Assembly (NCBI GenBank): GCA_024036415.1
Contig: JAMWET010001356.1
Span: 337,501-401,500, forward strand
DNA: 64,000 bases
Source of the DNA: Prochilodus magdalenae
Lineage: Eukaryota > Chordata > Actinopteri > Characiformes > Prochilodontidae
Direction: 5' to 3'
Shown here in pieces: positions 35,885-47,177 of the stretch. Every line of letters starts with the position of its first letter. The stretch's first letter is position 1. A model generated the notes under the pieces. It saw only the letters and a program-made list of their open reading frames with translations, was not told the origin of the DNA and ran no database searches. A program made the position numbers and the translations under genes.

Positions 35885-36015
35885 GAGAGGTTTGTACCCA
35901 CTGACATCCATCGACCAGCCACTTCATTAACTATGCCTCCTTGTATCCAATTCCATGTCCATTTGATCAGCTTCATGTACCACATTCTACTATTGGGTAT
36001 TGGCACTGCTCTACT
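35885..36015. mobile_element. Fragment of palindromic MITE (63.7-kb family)
   Basis: The words 'gaccagccacttcattaact', 'ccttgtatccaattcc' and 'gtccatttgatcagcttc' match one arm of the element at 63.72-63.98 kb. It is truncated where the Tc1 copy 6 terminus begins (36018). Confidence 0.5.
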
Positions 36016-36017
36016 TT

Positions 36018-36312
36018 TACACTCATCATCAAAATAATAGCTGTACCCAGGAGGAGGTGTCAGGAAGATAAAGGTTACCAGGAACAATAAACACATTATG
36101 CAGCCATCTGCCAATGGTGCTGACACTAACAGGATGACTCATGGAGGGCATTACTGCTTGCCGAAGATCTGCTATTGTGGCTGTTGGGTCAGTCAGGTAC
36201 AGCGATAAGGCCCGTCCTTGCTTACAAAACGCATGCCAGAACGTAAAACTTGAATGATTTGCATGTCTCACAATATCAAAACCACCCACCAAGTTTCATT
36301 CCTGTCGGTTTA
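36018..36312 (-). mobile_element. Tc1-family relic, copy 6 (internally deleted)
   Basis: The family 3' terminus on the - strand ('tacactcatcatcaaaataa', then 'aggaagataaaggttaccag' and 'gaacaataaa') joins directly to the 5' half ('ggatgactcatggagggcat', 'gtcagtcaggtacagcgataaggcc', '...accaccaagtttcattcctgtcgg'). The whole catalytic domain is deleted, so this is a different, larger deletion than in copies 2 and 7. Confidence 0.7.
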
Positions 36313-36726
36313 TTCCTATTCCTATTGTATATAAGTGGCTGGGTGGTGTATTTAGAATTACAGCAAATGTATTCATGTGTATAATTATTATTTATGTTTA
36401 TTCTAATACTAGTAAATAAATGCTTATTCTCCTGATACATTGAATTCTATCCTTTGCACAGTACTGTATGTGTTGTCTTGCTGCTAACTCATCTCCTTGA
36501 AAATGGAAATGTTACTGCTGTCCCTCTTTGACCTCATGATAACAAACCTTTAAGGTATTTCAAAGTCAAAGTTATGTCAGGATTTAACTGTGCTGTCATT
36601 CGTTCTTACCTTAGTCAGGTGTCGAGTGTGGAAGGAAACACAGTTCTTCAGGGACATTTCACACTGGAGAGTAGAGAAGAAGTAGACAAGAAGCCATGAA
36701 ATACAAAAATCAGTAAAAATGTTATA
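36313..36726. other. Intergenic stretch, no gene seen
   Basis: AT-rich spacer between two Tc1 relics. Nothing recognised. Confidence 0.35.
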
Positions 36727-37330
36727 TACACTGATAATCAAAAGAATAGTTGCACAAATAGTGGCACCTAGACAGAACCAATTGACTGCAATGAAACTTG
36801 GTGGGTGTTTTTGACATTGTGAGACATGTGAATAATTCATATTTCGCCGTGCATGTGATAAAGAAATAACGGTCTTATCGCTGTACCTGACATTCAGCCA
36901 GCGGTGATGCCCTCCCTGAATCAGTATGTTAGTGCCATCACCATTGGCAGACAGGTCATCTTCGGAACTGCTTTTGTGCTGCTTTTGTCTTTGTGGAGAC
37001 AACCAATGGATCCGTGCTCAGAGGCGGTGTGGTCGGCACCAAGATGAATGGTTTGTTGTCACGTGTCACATGTCCAGAAGGCCTGGTATCACTCCACTTC
37101 CAACCCCACTGTAGAATAAGCAGAATCGGTGTGAGAATATTCAAGCTTCATAGGATGGACTAACGCAGGACACTATTTGAAATCTCTACAACTGCATAGC
37201 AAGACATATGCATGCTGCATAAGCCAACATGATGGCCTGACTCCATACTGAGAGACAACTTCTGTATGTATAAATATTACCCATATAAGTTTAAATCTAC
37301 CATAATTTTTTGTTTCTGGTAACCTTACAG
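36727..37330 (+). mobile_element. Tc1-family relic, copy 7 (internally deleted)
   Basis: The 5' terminus 'tacactgataatcaaaagaa' is followed by 'gaaacttggtgggtg', 'tcttatcgctgtacctgac', 'gtgatgccctccctgaatca' and a decayed transposase segment ('gatccgtgctcagaggcggtgtggtcggcacc', then 'gtttgttgtcacgtgtcaca' and 'tgtccagaaggcctgg'). It then jumps to 3' noncoding sequence ('cactccacttccaaccccactg', 'gtgtgagaatattcaagctt') and the 3' end 'tttctggtaacctta'. The catalytic core is absent. Confidence 0.75.
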
Positions 37331-37399
37331 CCAGTATGTAACTGCTGCCCCTTTAAGGTGGAAGAGAAAATTCGAATCAAAATCTGGCAAATTAAAAAA

Positions 37400-37870
37400 A
37401 CTTTGGCTTCGGTGCAGACTTTCGTCCTTTAGAAACAGATATTAATGTCAAGAGTGCAGAGAGTGTGTAAAGAGTACACAGCCACATTTGTGTAAAAGAA
37501 TTGTGCAGTTGGACCAAATTTGGTGGATACCTCTCCCGGCACAGTTCTGAGGAGAGTTTTCTGTAGACTGGGATTTTTGCCACTGTTCGTAGATCCGTAT
37601 GACCATACGTTTCCAAACACCTGCAAATTTAGCTATTTCCTTCACACTATGGCCTTTGGTACACTCAAATGCAATTACTCCTTTTAGCCATTAGCATCTG
37701 CTTTGTAACCTATTTTCCACACATCGAATATGACATTTAGTACACTGTACCACCCCTGCTACATCTATGAATCCAGTCACATAGATGTGCATCGCCATCT
37801 TTAGGAGCCTGAAGCAACTACCAGCTTAACCACCCAAGGTGGCTAATTGTTTGTCTGGCGAGCTTACATG
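37400..37870 (-). mobile_element. Second Tc1-type family, N-terminal relic (inverted partner of 26.4 kb)
   Basis: Read on the - strand, it shares with 26420-26860 the words 'ggccatagtgt', 'aatttgcaggtgt', 'tatggtcata', 'aaaatcccag', 'ctcctcagaa.tgtgcc' and 'ccaaat.tggtcc/gcccaactgca'. The reading frame is broken into three overlapping short frames. Confidence 0.6.
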
Positions 37871-38133
37871 ATATCATTATTAATATCATTAACAAGTGCA
37901 GACATTGTGAATTGACAAACAACATCTGAATGAATACATAGAAAAACAGCACAGGGAGCTCATAATCTGGCCCTGTGGCTTGAATGGCCAGATTTCTATA
38001 CTATACTATAACAATGTGCTCAGAAAGCTGCTGTATATGTTTACTGACTCGTATGGAAGATGCACTGTAGATGGTGAATCTCAGCTGTTGACTTAAAGTG
38101 CTGCAGAGAATGCCACTCTTCTTTCTGCTGTTG

Positions 38134-38135
<2 letters not shown>
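37871..38135. other. Intergenic spacer
   Basis: No feature recognised. Confidence 0.3.
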
Positions 38136-38177
<42 letters not shown>

Positions 38178-39020
38178 TTTTTTCTTTCTATCTCACTCTC
38201 TCTCGTAGGGTGAAATATGTCCCTCGCTAAATCTACAGCAGCTCAAGTTCAAGTCAGTGTTTGACACACACATACACACACCACACACTCAAGCTCCCCA
38301 AGCGATCTCATCTCATTCCCAAGAAGGCAGGAGATCATGACGGATTGATCCGGAAGCCCGCGGTGCTGTCAGAGCCCATCCCGATATGGAAGACCTTTCA
38401 GCACAGACTGGCTAATTAATCTGCTCCCCTGAGCCACCACGCTGCGCACAAGCAGAAAAGCATCTCTTTTACTCTCTCTTTCTCTCTTTTTCTCACTAAC
38501 TATTTCTCTCTAAACTGTCTCTCCTTTTTTCTCTTTCTTTCTGTATCTTTTTGTCCCCAACTCTTTCTTTTTTTCATTTCTTACCCCATCTCTCTTTTTC
38601 TTTGTCCTTATCTCTCTCTCTGTCTCCCCATATCTATTGCTCTCTATCCCATCTTCCCCCCTTTTTTTCTGTTTAATGTCTCTGTCCTGTTTTTTGCTCT
38701 TTCTTCCTAAATCTCTTCCTCTTTCTTAGTCTCTCTGTTTCTATCTACCTCATTGTTCCATCTCTCTGTCTCTGTTTTCCTTTCTTTTTTCTATTTATCT
38801 CTCTACACTTTTCTCTCTATCTCTCTCTTCTCCCCATTTATCTGTTCTTTCTCCATTTCAGTTTCCTTCTCTGTAACCCGTTTCTCTTTATTCTCTTTCT
38901 CTCTCTCCCTTTTTTCTCCACATCTTTTCTCTCTCTCCTTTCTCACTCTATTTTTTTCATCTTACTTTCTCTGTCTCTCTATCTCCTGCCTGTCACTCTC
39001 CCCACTACCTCTTGCTCATC
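38136..39020. repeat. CT-rich (polypyrimidine) tracts
   Basis: A (TC)n run of about 35 bases at 38136-38170 extends imperfectly to about 38205. After about 250 bases of ordinary sequence, a ~560-base pyrimidine-rich tract follows at 38461-39020, made of TCTC, CTTT and CCC units. The + strand open frame within it is compositional. Confidence 0.85.
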
Positions 39021-39943
39021 CTTATGAGCTGGTGATACAGAGAGTGGAGGATAGAGTAAAGGGCTAAATCAGCCAGAATGTCGGCAAAGCCAGCATCTTT
39101 TGCTGAATACTCCACAGCAAGACAGAGCAAATCATTTCTGGAAGTCTGCACTAATGGAAACATCACCCTGCTTTATTAAAATCTGAGCTCCCAGAAATCT
39201 GCAGTTGGAGCCGTGCCTCTGTGTCTCCAGCATAACAGTTTTATCACAAGAGGTTTTCGTTTGAATACCTGGATTTCGGCTATGTCGGAGAAGGCAAGAA
39301 ATCAAGCTCTTACCCTGCCTCTCCTTTCCAATCAATGTTGATGAAAGATTCCCATCTGCCCCAGTGCCTCTACACGGAACATGAAGCATCTGGAAGGAAA
39401 GTGATAACAAGCTATTGTAAACCCTGCAGGCTGTTCAAAGACAACATATGCTTAGTGCTGATGAAGCTGCAGAGCTTAAAGGACAGCTTCATTCACCATT
39501 GCAAAGACTGCTAATAATAATGACTGACTAGAAGGGGCAAGTTAGCCTTACACAAATGAGAAATGTGGATTACATGTATAATATGTACTTGATTAACGTA
39601 ATTATCCTTACCTCTTAATCAAGACATACAGTGCAGTAATTGTACACAACTACATTCATAGTAATGGTTATCTTGATATAAAATAAATCAAACCTGAAGT
39701 GCAAAGTGTCAGTTTTGGTTTATATGTTCATCCAAATGGGTTTAAAGGAAAATATTCACCCATTTACACTTGCAGTTACATGCACCATTGGGCAAAACAC
39801 ATTTGTGTTGTTTTATATAGTAAAAAGAACAAGCTAATAAAACACAACTAAAATTCATTTTAAAACATTTTCCTGCAAACTTAAAGGTAGTTGATGAAGA
39901 TAAAAACAGAAAATAATAATACCATATCAATACCATTATTATT
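39021..39943. other. Non-repetitive block, no gene seen
   Basis: 39020-39420 has balanced composition and no transposon hallmark, so it is a weak candidate for conserved noncoding sequence. No exon is recognised. Confidence 0.3.
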
Positions 39944-39952
39944 ATTGTTGTG

Positions 39953-39993
<41 letters not shown>

Positions 39994-40078
39994 TTTTTTT
40001 TTATCATCATCATCATCGTCATTATTATTATTATTATTATTATTACTACTACTAATAATAATAATAATAATAATAAGT
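39944..40078. repeat. (ATT)n / (ATC)n / (AAT)n trinucleotide array
   Basis: An (ATT)n run, a poly(T) patch, (ATC)n, a second (ATT)n and finally (AAT)n. The ATT and AAT blocks are complementary and could form a hairpin. Confidence 0.9.
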
Positions 40079-40747
40079 ACTAGTGTTACTTAAAAATGTA
40101 ATTTTGTAAAAGAGTTTGGACACCCTTTCAGTACAATCTGAGAACTTGTTAACTCAACTGATGCCTACAAAGTGCTTCCAGCTTTCTATTATCACAGTAC
40201 TAAATGCCAGTTAAGGTAAACAGTGGAAAGCAAAAGAAAATTTGGAAGACCCAGAAAACTCTTAGCTTGAACTGGTCACATGCTGGCAATTAAGTCAAAC
40301 AATGACCTGCAGGTTTAGTAGTGGCAGTGCATATTTCTAACCTCATTAGAAATATCAACATCCGAAGCAAGCAACACAACATCTCAATGAGTAAATGAGC
40401 TGCAATCGGCAAAAGCATGTTCAGAGATATTGTCATACTGTCATGTTCCACAAGACGACAGTGGTCCCAAACATCCCTCAACACCCACCAAGACATTCAA
40501 GATTCAAGAATTAAACATATGTTATCAAATGCAGAGAGAAACAAGCAGTTATACTGTATAAGGAAATTCTTACTTTGCACTATTATATAAATGTGTTAGG
40601 ACTTTCACAATGGGAAACTTGCAAAACCTCACAAGCCTTGTAATATAATGCCAAAATATGAGAATCAATATCCCATAAATAAAGTATTATTTAGGCCATA
40701 TTATTATTTATATTTTAATCATATGCTTTACCACCACCACTACCAAA
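40079..40747. other. Intergenic stretch, no gene seen
   Basis: No gene recognised. Text near 40120-40500 ('gtttggacaccctttcagta', 'gtcatgttccacaagacgac') suggests a worn, unnamed dispersed repeat. Confidence 0.3.
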
Positions 40748-41415
40748 CTCTCTGCCAGTGGTCCTTAACACCACTGGCAGAGAGGAGAGCCCTCAGCAAG
40801 CTGCTGAACATCATGGACAATGCTCAACATCCTCTGCACAGCACGATCACCAGGCAGAGGAGCTCATTCAGTGGCAGACTGCTGTCCCAGTCCTGCTCCA
40901 CAGACAGACTCAGGAAGTCTTTTGTCCCTCAGGTCATAAGACTGTTCAACTCCTCTCAGTTCAGCAAATGAAAAACTCTGTGACACTCTTTCATTTCATT
41001 TATTCATTTCATTCATTTCATTCCGGTCACTCCAGTGGACACACCCCCATCTCTGCACACACTCCCTCCTAAATGCCCTATTTCTATTTTTATTGTATTA
41101 TTCTACCCTGTTCTGTACTACTGTTTACATATTTTGCACAGCTAAATTATTTATATTACTGCGTACTTGCACTATCTGTATGGCTGACAACAGCCATCTT
41201 CTCAATTTGCACAGCAAATGGTATACCAGTACCTCCATTACACAGACACTAAAGGACTTTACACAGACACTAAGGACTCTATTTTCATACTTTCATAGTT
41301 TCTAGTGTATCTTTGTCTTTATCTGTACAACTCTATCTTGTGCATCTCTTGTTACTGCTGTGTACTTTGTATATCTGCTACTGGATGTCTGAATTTCCCT
41401 CTGGGATCAACAAAG

Positions 41416-41494
<79 letters not shown>
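40748..41494 (+). mobile_element. LINE 3' end with (ATCT)n tail
   Basis: A + strand frame (40648-40971) contains 'LAERRALSKLLNIMDNAQHPLH' (split here as LAERRALSKLL and NIMDNAQHPLH) and then 'RLRKSFVPQVIRLFNSS'. This is the C-terminal region of fish non-LTR retrotransposon ORF2, analogous to the L2-like block at 1.66 kb. A 3' UTR of about 440 bases follows, ending in 'gaatttccctctgggatcaa' and then about 19 ATCT units (41416-41494). That is the usual terminus of these elements. Typical 5'-truncated insertion on the + strand; no reverse transcriptase domain remains. Confidence 0.75.
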
Positions 41495-42059
41495 GCAACT
41501 GTTTCCAATATAAGTGTAGTAATTGTGCACGCTGTACATAAACAACTTGCTTGTGTAATTTTTTAGACAGTATAATTGATGCCGATGTCTATAGAATGGA
41601 CCAATGTTACATCAAATAGTGATACACTATAGTGACTATCTATCTATCTTTGTAAGTTACTCTGTGTACTAAATACTGCACATGCTATTTCATACTATTG
41701 CAATATTTCCTGTATGAAATAGTATCCCGAATATGCATAGTTTATTAATATGCACAGCTAATTCTAATAGTGCACAAAAGTATATTGCCCACAAGATGGC
41801 ACTGAGAAGACATTTTTCTCTTTCTGGTGATACCAAGGTCTCCTTCCATTCCTTTTGTAACACCCCTTTGACTCACCATTTGGAAAAGCACCATATCTAC
41901 ATTACATAAGTGGTCTCTCAGAGGATACGAGGGAAGGAGGGGTCAGTGAGCAGTGGATTTTTCAGTTGGAACACACTCACTAGAGTGGCCATAGTGCACA
42001 AATTAGTTAGCCATGCCAACTTTGTCCTGCTCACCACTTTTTGAGAAGTCACAACATAA
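41495..42059. other. Intergenic stretch, no gene seen
   Basis: No feature recognised beyond a short secondary 'ctatctatcttt' at 41637-41650. Confidence 0.35.
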
Positions 42060-42245
42060 CACATACACAGTCAAGTCACATTATTATCACTACCAGCTAA
42101 TATCCAGAGTAACAGCTTGGACAGCAGCTAGACAGGCTGGGAATGGCTCAGTAAGGTGATCTGCAAGAGTGGATTTATACCCAAATCAGTTGGGAGGGCC
42201 TTCCACATGGATGAGTGGGTCCAGAGAAGGCAGCGAAACGTTGAA
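42060..42245 (-). mobile_element. Third Tc1-type family, deleted copy
   Basis: 'cagctagacaggctgggaat' and 'ggctcagtaaggt' match the outer part of the copy at 27.64 kb ('cagctagatgggctgggggt', 'gactcaataaggt'). The next text, 'gatctgcaagagtggattta' and 'tacccaaatcagttgggagg', matches 27.99-28.04 kb. The intervening ~280 bases of that copy are missing here. Confidence 0.55.
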
Positions 42246-43584
42246 ACGTCATGAACTTCATGCTGCCACCATGTAAGCAATGTCAATGCAAGCTCTGACA
42301 CAACCGCACACAAAGCAGCTTCATACAAGTTTTCTTCATAAAATGCAGTGGACCTCACTGTCCACTTAAGCTGATGCGCTGATAAGTTTAGGCCAATCTG
42401 CAACCTTTCTGCCTTATTTTCTGTACAATACTATCTTATATTTTCTATTGACATTCTATTCCATTGTGGTGTTGAAAACTTACCCAAAATGAAAACTTTC
42501 AAAGCTTTGACAGAGGGAGATGTGACAGTATGAACACCCTGAAGTTTGGTGTAAATGGGCAGGACTAAACTGCTGTAAGCTTGAAGGGGAAACATTGTTG
42601 CATCCTGGTACCAGCTTATGCAGCTTATGACGATGAAGAGCCATGTATATGAAGCACCACGCATAAAGTTGGATAAGTAGTAGGAGACCTAAAAGTTGAG
42701 ATTGATAGCTAAAAGCTATATATCGGACTGTGTTGTCCTACGCTTGGGAATGTTTACTGGGGTAGTTGTGTAGTGTTAGTGCCGTCACTCTGGAATGTAT
42801 GGTTGTTGATGATCTGCCTTCTATCCTGGCTGTACAGTAGCACGGGGTGGTGGTCTTTACTACTGCTGTATTCCATCAGGAGCATTGGTTAATTAGGTCT
42901 TCCTACTCTATTTTTTGTGAGATCACAAAAGCAACAGATCCAAAAAAAGAGCTTTGTGTTAGTATATTGATGTGATATGTGATGATGTTCTCTAAATAAA
43001 GGAAATGATTGAACTTGTTACAGTGACTCGTCCATCACCCTTCACATTCCAAGGGATTTTACCGAACTAGGAAAATCTGCTACTAGCTGCAGTGCAGTTG
43101 GAATTTGCTGATATAACATGACCATTTTAAACTTTTGATCTCTGACAATCTGACAATCGCCAGTCACCCTGTTTTTAATTGACTTTTTATAATTTTTTTA
43201 ATAAGACTTTTTAATAATACTTTTAGTTGATTACTCTGTTTAATTATTTGTTTTTATTTTTATATTATTATTTACTTTTTAATTACATTATTATGTATTT
43301 AATGGTATTTTCATGGTATAATGGTCTGTTTTCCATTTTTATTATTACTTTGTATCATTATTTTTTATAATTTCTCTATTTGTACTCTTTTCAGGTTTAT
43401 TTACTTACATTTATCTATCATTGTTGTACTTTTAATAGTTCAGTTTTTTTTTACCTGTGTTTCCGGTTCTTGTGTATTTATTTTTATGCTATGTTTTATT
43501 AATAAGTTTATGGTTATATCTTAACTTTGTCTCAACTTCTTTCAACTTTACTTAAATTCTTTTAACTGTTTTTAGTCACTTCTT
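42246..43584. other. Intergenic stretch, no gene seen
   Basis: Increasingly T-rich towards the right (43.15-43.55 kb). The frame at 43321-43524 is compositional. Part of the T-rich segment may be LINE 3' UTR leading to the tail at 43.6 kb. Confidence 0.35.
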
Positions 43585-43672
43585 TCTTGTGAAATGCTTT
43601 TTCCTCAGCTACCTTGTAAATGAAGGTCACCCTCAATGTACTGTTGAAATAAAGTTTGATTGATTGATATAT
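43585..43672 (+). mobile_element. Probable LINE 3' terminus
   Basis: The text 'cttgtaaatgaaggtcaccc' followed by 'tgttgaaataaagtttgattgattgat' has the form of the 3' end of a non-LTR element: an AATAAA-like signal and a GATT tail. No coding part is attached. Confidence 0.4.
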
Positions 43673-45039
43673 AATATTTATTTTTATATATTACATTAAA
43701 CTCTTTCATTGAAAATGGTCTCTTTTAATAATTTTGAAGAAATTGAAACTTCTCTTAGAATTTTAACATATCTCAGACTTCATTAACTTTTTTGATGGGG
43801 ATCATTAAATGGTCAAATATCACTAATGCTTCCCTCTAATTAAAATGCCCATCATTTGGTAATGGAGACAGAAAATCTGCGCTTTATAAAGTGCACCAGC
43901 CATTTTAGGGATGTATCTCATAAATCTGCGTGCTATATTTTCCTGCAGGAACTGTATTAACTTCAGTGACTCTCAAGCATAATTGTGCTCTAATATCACC
44001 AGAAAGTCCTGACAGGTGATCACATTCTGCCTAGCTTTTTAATTAGCTGAAGGATGTTTTTCCTCTCCATGCCTCACACTGAGCTCACGTTGTGTTGTCT
44101 GGCCCCTCTAAACAGTCCTTCATACAACATTTCTAATATAAGGGTGTTGATTTACTCCTTGTGTCAATTAAGAAGCCTTCAGAAGGGTCTCCCCCTGCCC
44201 CTCCTCCACCTGACAGTACGTACACACCTCTGTTCCATAGGGAGCTCCTTCACGCCTAATTTCATTAACTTCTTCCAGCTGCTGGGAGAGGTTTATTTCA
44301 CTCCCTTGGGGAAAAGAAAGCAATGGGGTGCAAAGTGAACAGACAAAGAGGCCAACCAAACATCTCGCCTCTCTTTGTCTCACTCTCTCTCTCTCGCTCT
44401 TTCTCTTTCACAAAGATGCTGCCTTAATTCATACATACATGCAGACACCCATACTCACAGTAAACCCACCATTTACCTGCCCCTGCATCAGCTCTATTTT
44501 CATTCCAATTAAGCCTGTAATTTCCAAAGATAATAACGAGTTCATTATTTGTCTCCATGCTAATAAAAGCACAGCTGTCACCAAGCAAGGACACGCCAAA
44601 GCTACTGTGGCTGCTGCCGCCATACAGTTGCCACGGAAACGGAGCTGGTGCCGTCAAGCTGAGAACTCAACGACAACATCCGGAGACCTGCAGGTGCATA
44701 AGAGACTAGGTAAGAAGAGAAATCTTTGCTGATGAACTGCACAAAGAACAAAGTAGATACAGTTGGTTTCAACCAACTAAAATTATGAATAATATCATAT
44801 TAAAATAATAATAATAAAAAATAAATATAATAAATAAAAAATATATAAATCAATTATATACTAATGTATTTCATTAAAGAAGAAAAGGTTTAAACAGTCT
44901 TTCAGCTCTTTAATTCAGTTATCACAAATGCATTACTTTGTAGCTACTCGCTACATTTTATAAACTTAACAGAACGCTAACAAAAATTCCTTTCACCCTA
45001 ATAAGACACTGTAGTGAACTATATTTAAAGTGCGTGAGG
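43673..45039. other. Low-repeat block, candidate conserved noncoding DNA
   Basis: 43.79-44.72 kb lacks transposon hallmarks, apart from a short CT run near 44375-44410, and has many AT-rich homeodomain-like cores (ttaattag, caattaag, taattt). The frame at 44328-44732 (134 codons) ends near a donor-like site (aggtaagaag) but has no recognisable domain. No gene is called. Confidence 0.3.
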
Positions 45040-45350
45040 AGGTTAAGCTGGAGCAACACAGTGAGTAGTGCTTTGGCCTGACAACTAAAAGGACCTGAGT
45101 TCGATTCGCCAGCCAAGTAGTCCTTTCTGTGTGAGGTTTGCATGTTCCTCTAACTGCACAGATTTCATCCCACAGTCCAAAGACATGGAGTGTGCATGAA
45201 TCTCTATATCTGTGTGTTGGCCCTGTGAATTCTGTGTGGGCCCATTCAAGATGTTTACTGCCTTCTGCCCAATAAGTGCTTGGATAAGCTCATGCAACCC
45301 AGGATAATAAGTGGCTGCATTAATGAGTGGCTAATTAGGTTGGCTTGACA
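45040..45350 (+). repeat. tRNA-related SINE-like repeat
   Basis: The + strand shows a tRNA-like head ('acacagtgagtagtgctttg' and the B-box-like gagttcgattc at 45097-45107), then the fish repeat body ('tcctttctgtgtgaggtttg', 'catcccacagtccaaagaca') and the 'cttctgcccaataagtgctt' and 'ggataagctcatgcaaccc' end. The same family occurs in opposite orientation at 1.95-2.33 kb. Confidence 0.6.
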
Positions 45351-45831
45351 AAGCCAATTATTTTGCTCTTGTAAATATTCCTCCCTTTAAAATAATATTA
45401 TAAAAAATATATCAGATGTATGTTGACATCTGGAGCAATCGGATGTATGGTTGTTGATTTTCAATTGTGGTTTTCCCATAAATTAATGGCAGATTGAAAT
45501 GAGCAGCTTAGCAGTTACACTGGATATCATATCAGGCAACACCAGAACAACCGATTGGGATACAGCCTAGCAACATCTTAACAACCATCATTATTTCTAA
45601 CTTGCCAGGTTATATAACAACATGGTCCAAAAATACACAAGTTAACCGAGAGCCTTGACCCACAGCCTCCTAATTCAATGCAAAACAGTCAAACAAGTAA
45701 AGATCCTTCAAAAGAGTCTCCTACAGGTACCCTTCGAAATGTAAAGGTTTCTAAATAGTTCCTGGTTTAGATAGACAGTTCTAGGACAAAACTATAATTG
45801 GTATTAAATTTTTTCAGTGTATAAGGAGATC

Positions 45832-45835
<4 letters not shown>
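45351..45835. other. Intergenic spacer
   Basis: No feature recognised. Confidence 0.3.
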
Positions 45836-45929
<94 letters not shown>

Positions 45930-45931
45930 TT
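45836..45931. repeat. (AT)n followed by poly(T)
   Basis: About 38 AT units run directly into a T run of about 20. Confidence 0.95.
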
Positions 45932-47177
45932 CACACTCAAACATTTATTTTGAGAAATGGGTCTTTTAAGAGGTATTTTCTAAAAGATCCAAGGTTCCTT
46001 TTTGCCATTACCTTTTGCTCATCATTGCAGAGTCAGTTGCATACCAGTGCAGGGACTGGTTGCAAATCCATTACTATTATGAACTGCTGTCAGTGCCAGG
46101 GAAGTAAATGAGCGGATTAATTCATAATAGTGATTATATTTACTGGTGCACTGGGGCATTAAAAGCTTCTGGAAAACATTACATGCAAACAATGTAAACA
46201 CTCTACATTGTCAACTCAAGGAATAGCAGGCAGTCAAGTGCAAAAAAACTAGCAAACATAAGGAAGAAAGCAAAATGACCTAATAGTTTATTAAATGATG
46301 GCTTTTTACACTTGTAAATACACTAGGTATTGGCCTCCATCCAGAAATAAACTTTTTTTGTTGTCATTTTTGATTCGCAGTATAATCTGTGATACAGTAG
46401 ATCAACAACGTCACAGGTGGAGTATGACTTCTCATTACAATACACATCTTCCACAAAGTAGAACGTTAGGTAAAAAATCCCAGATAGTGCTGCTTTATAA
46501 TTAAATACAACAGTACATGTCAGCTTATTGTTGCACACCAAGTGGTGACATTGAGGTCCTTTAGCCTATTTTGCCTGTAATTTTCCCCACTCCTGTTGGA
46601 GTTGATAAGCTGCAGGTGTGTGTCTAAACCCACTGCTCCAGGCTATAAAACGTCTGATAGGGCCAGTGAAAACAGGCATTTGATAACTTTAACTGCTGCT
46701 GGGAAGCACAGTAGGATGCCAGGCCGCCGTGCGTTCAGAAGCAGAGGGAGAGAGAAGCACAACCTGAAGCGATGCTGAGTTGAATTTGCTCTTCAGTCAG
46801 TCTTTCCAATAGAGAGAGTGAAAGAGAAAAAGACAGAAGAGCTAGGGGGATGTCGGCATGGTTTCCTATTGTAAATTGTCAACATATTTAAGTTGAAACC
46901 AGGCAGGGGTAAAAGGAAAAACACTCATGCGGAGACAATGGCTGCCGTACAGCACAAGAGAAAATGGGTTTGAATGCAGAGCCACAAATGACTCATGCCT
47001 GGGATACAGATATTCTGATGATTTTTTAAATCTAAGCTAAAACCATGAATTTTTAACTTGGCTGTGAATCAATGCACATTTTTTTCTGAATTAATATACC
47101 TTAGTTGTTCTTGATTAAAAAATATTTCATGCATGTGCCTATCATCACATAAATTACATTTTACATATACATACATA
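45932..47177. other. Intergenic stretch, no gene seen
   Basis: 46.56-46.99 kb is non-repetitive with balanced composition. The open frame at 46596-46778 has no family resemblance. No exon is called. Confidence 0.35.

Noticed and set aside
41416..41494. Possible CRISPR-like regular repeat (ATCT units)
   Set aside because: Simple tetranucleotide run without spacers, forming the tail of a LINE insertion in a vertebrate genome.
44328..44732. 134-residue frame ending near a donor-like aggtaagaag
   Set aside because: No recognisable domain, the start lies in CT-rich low-complexity sequence and there is no matching acceptor with an AG preceded by C or T.
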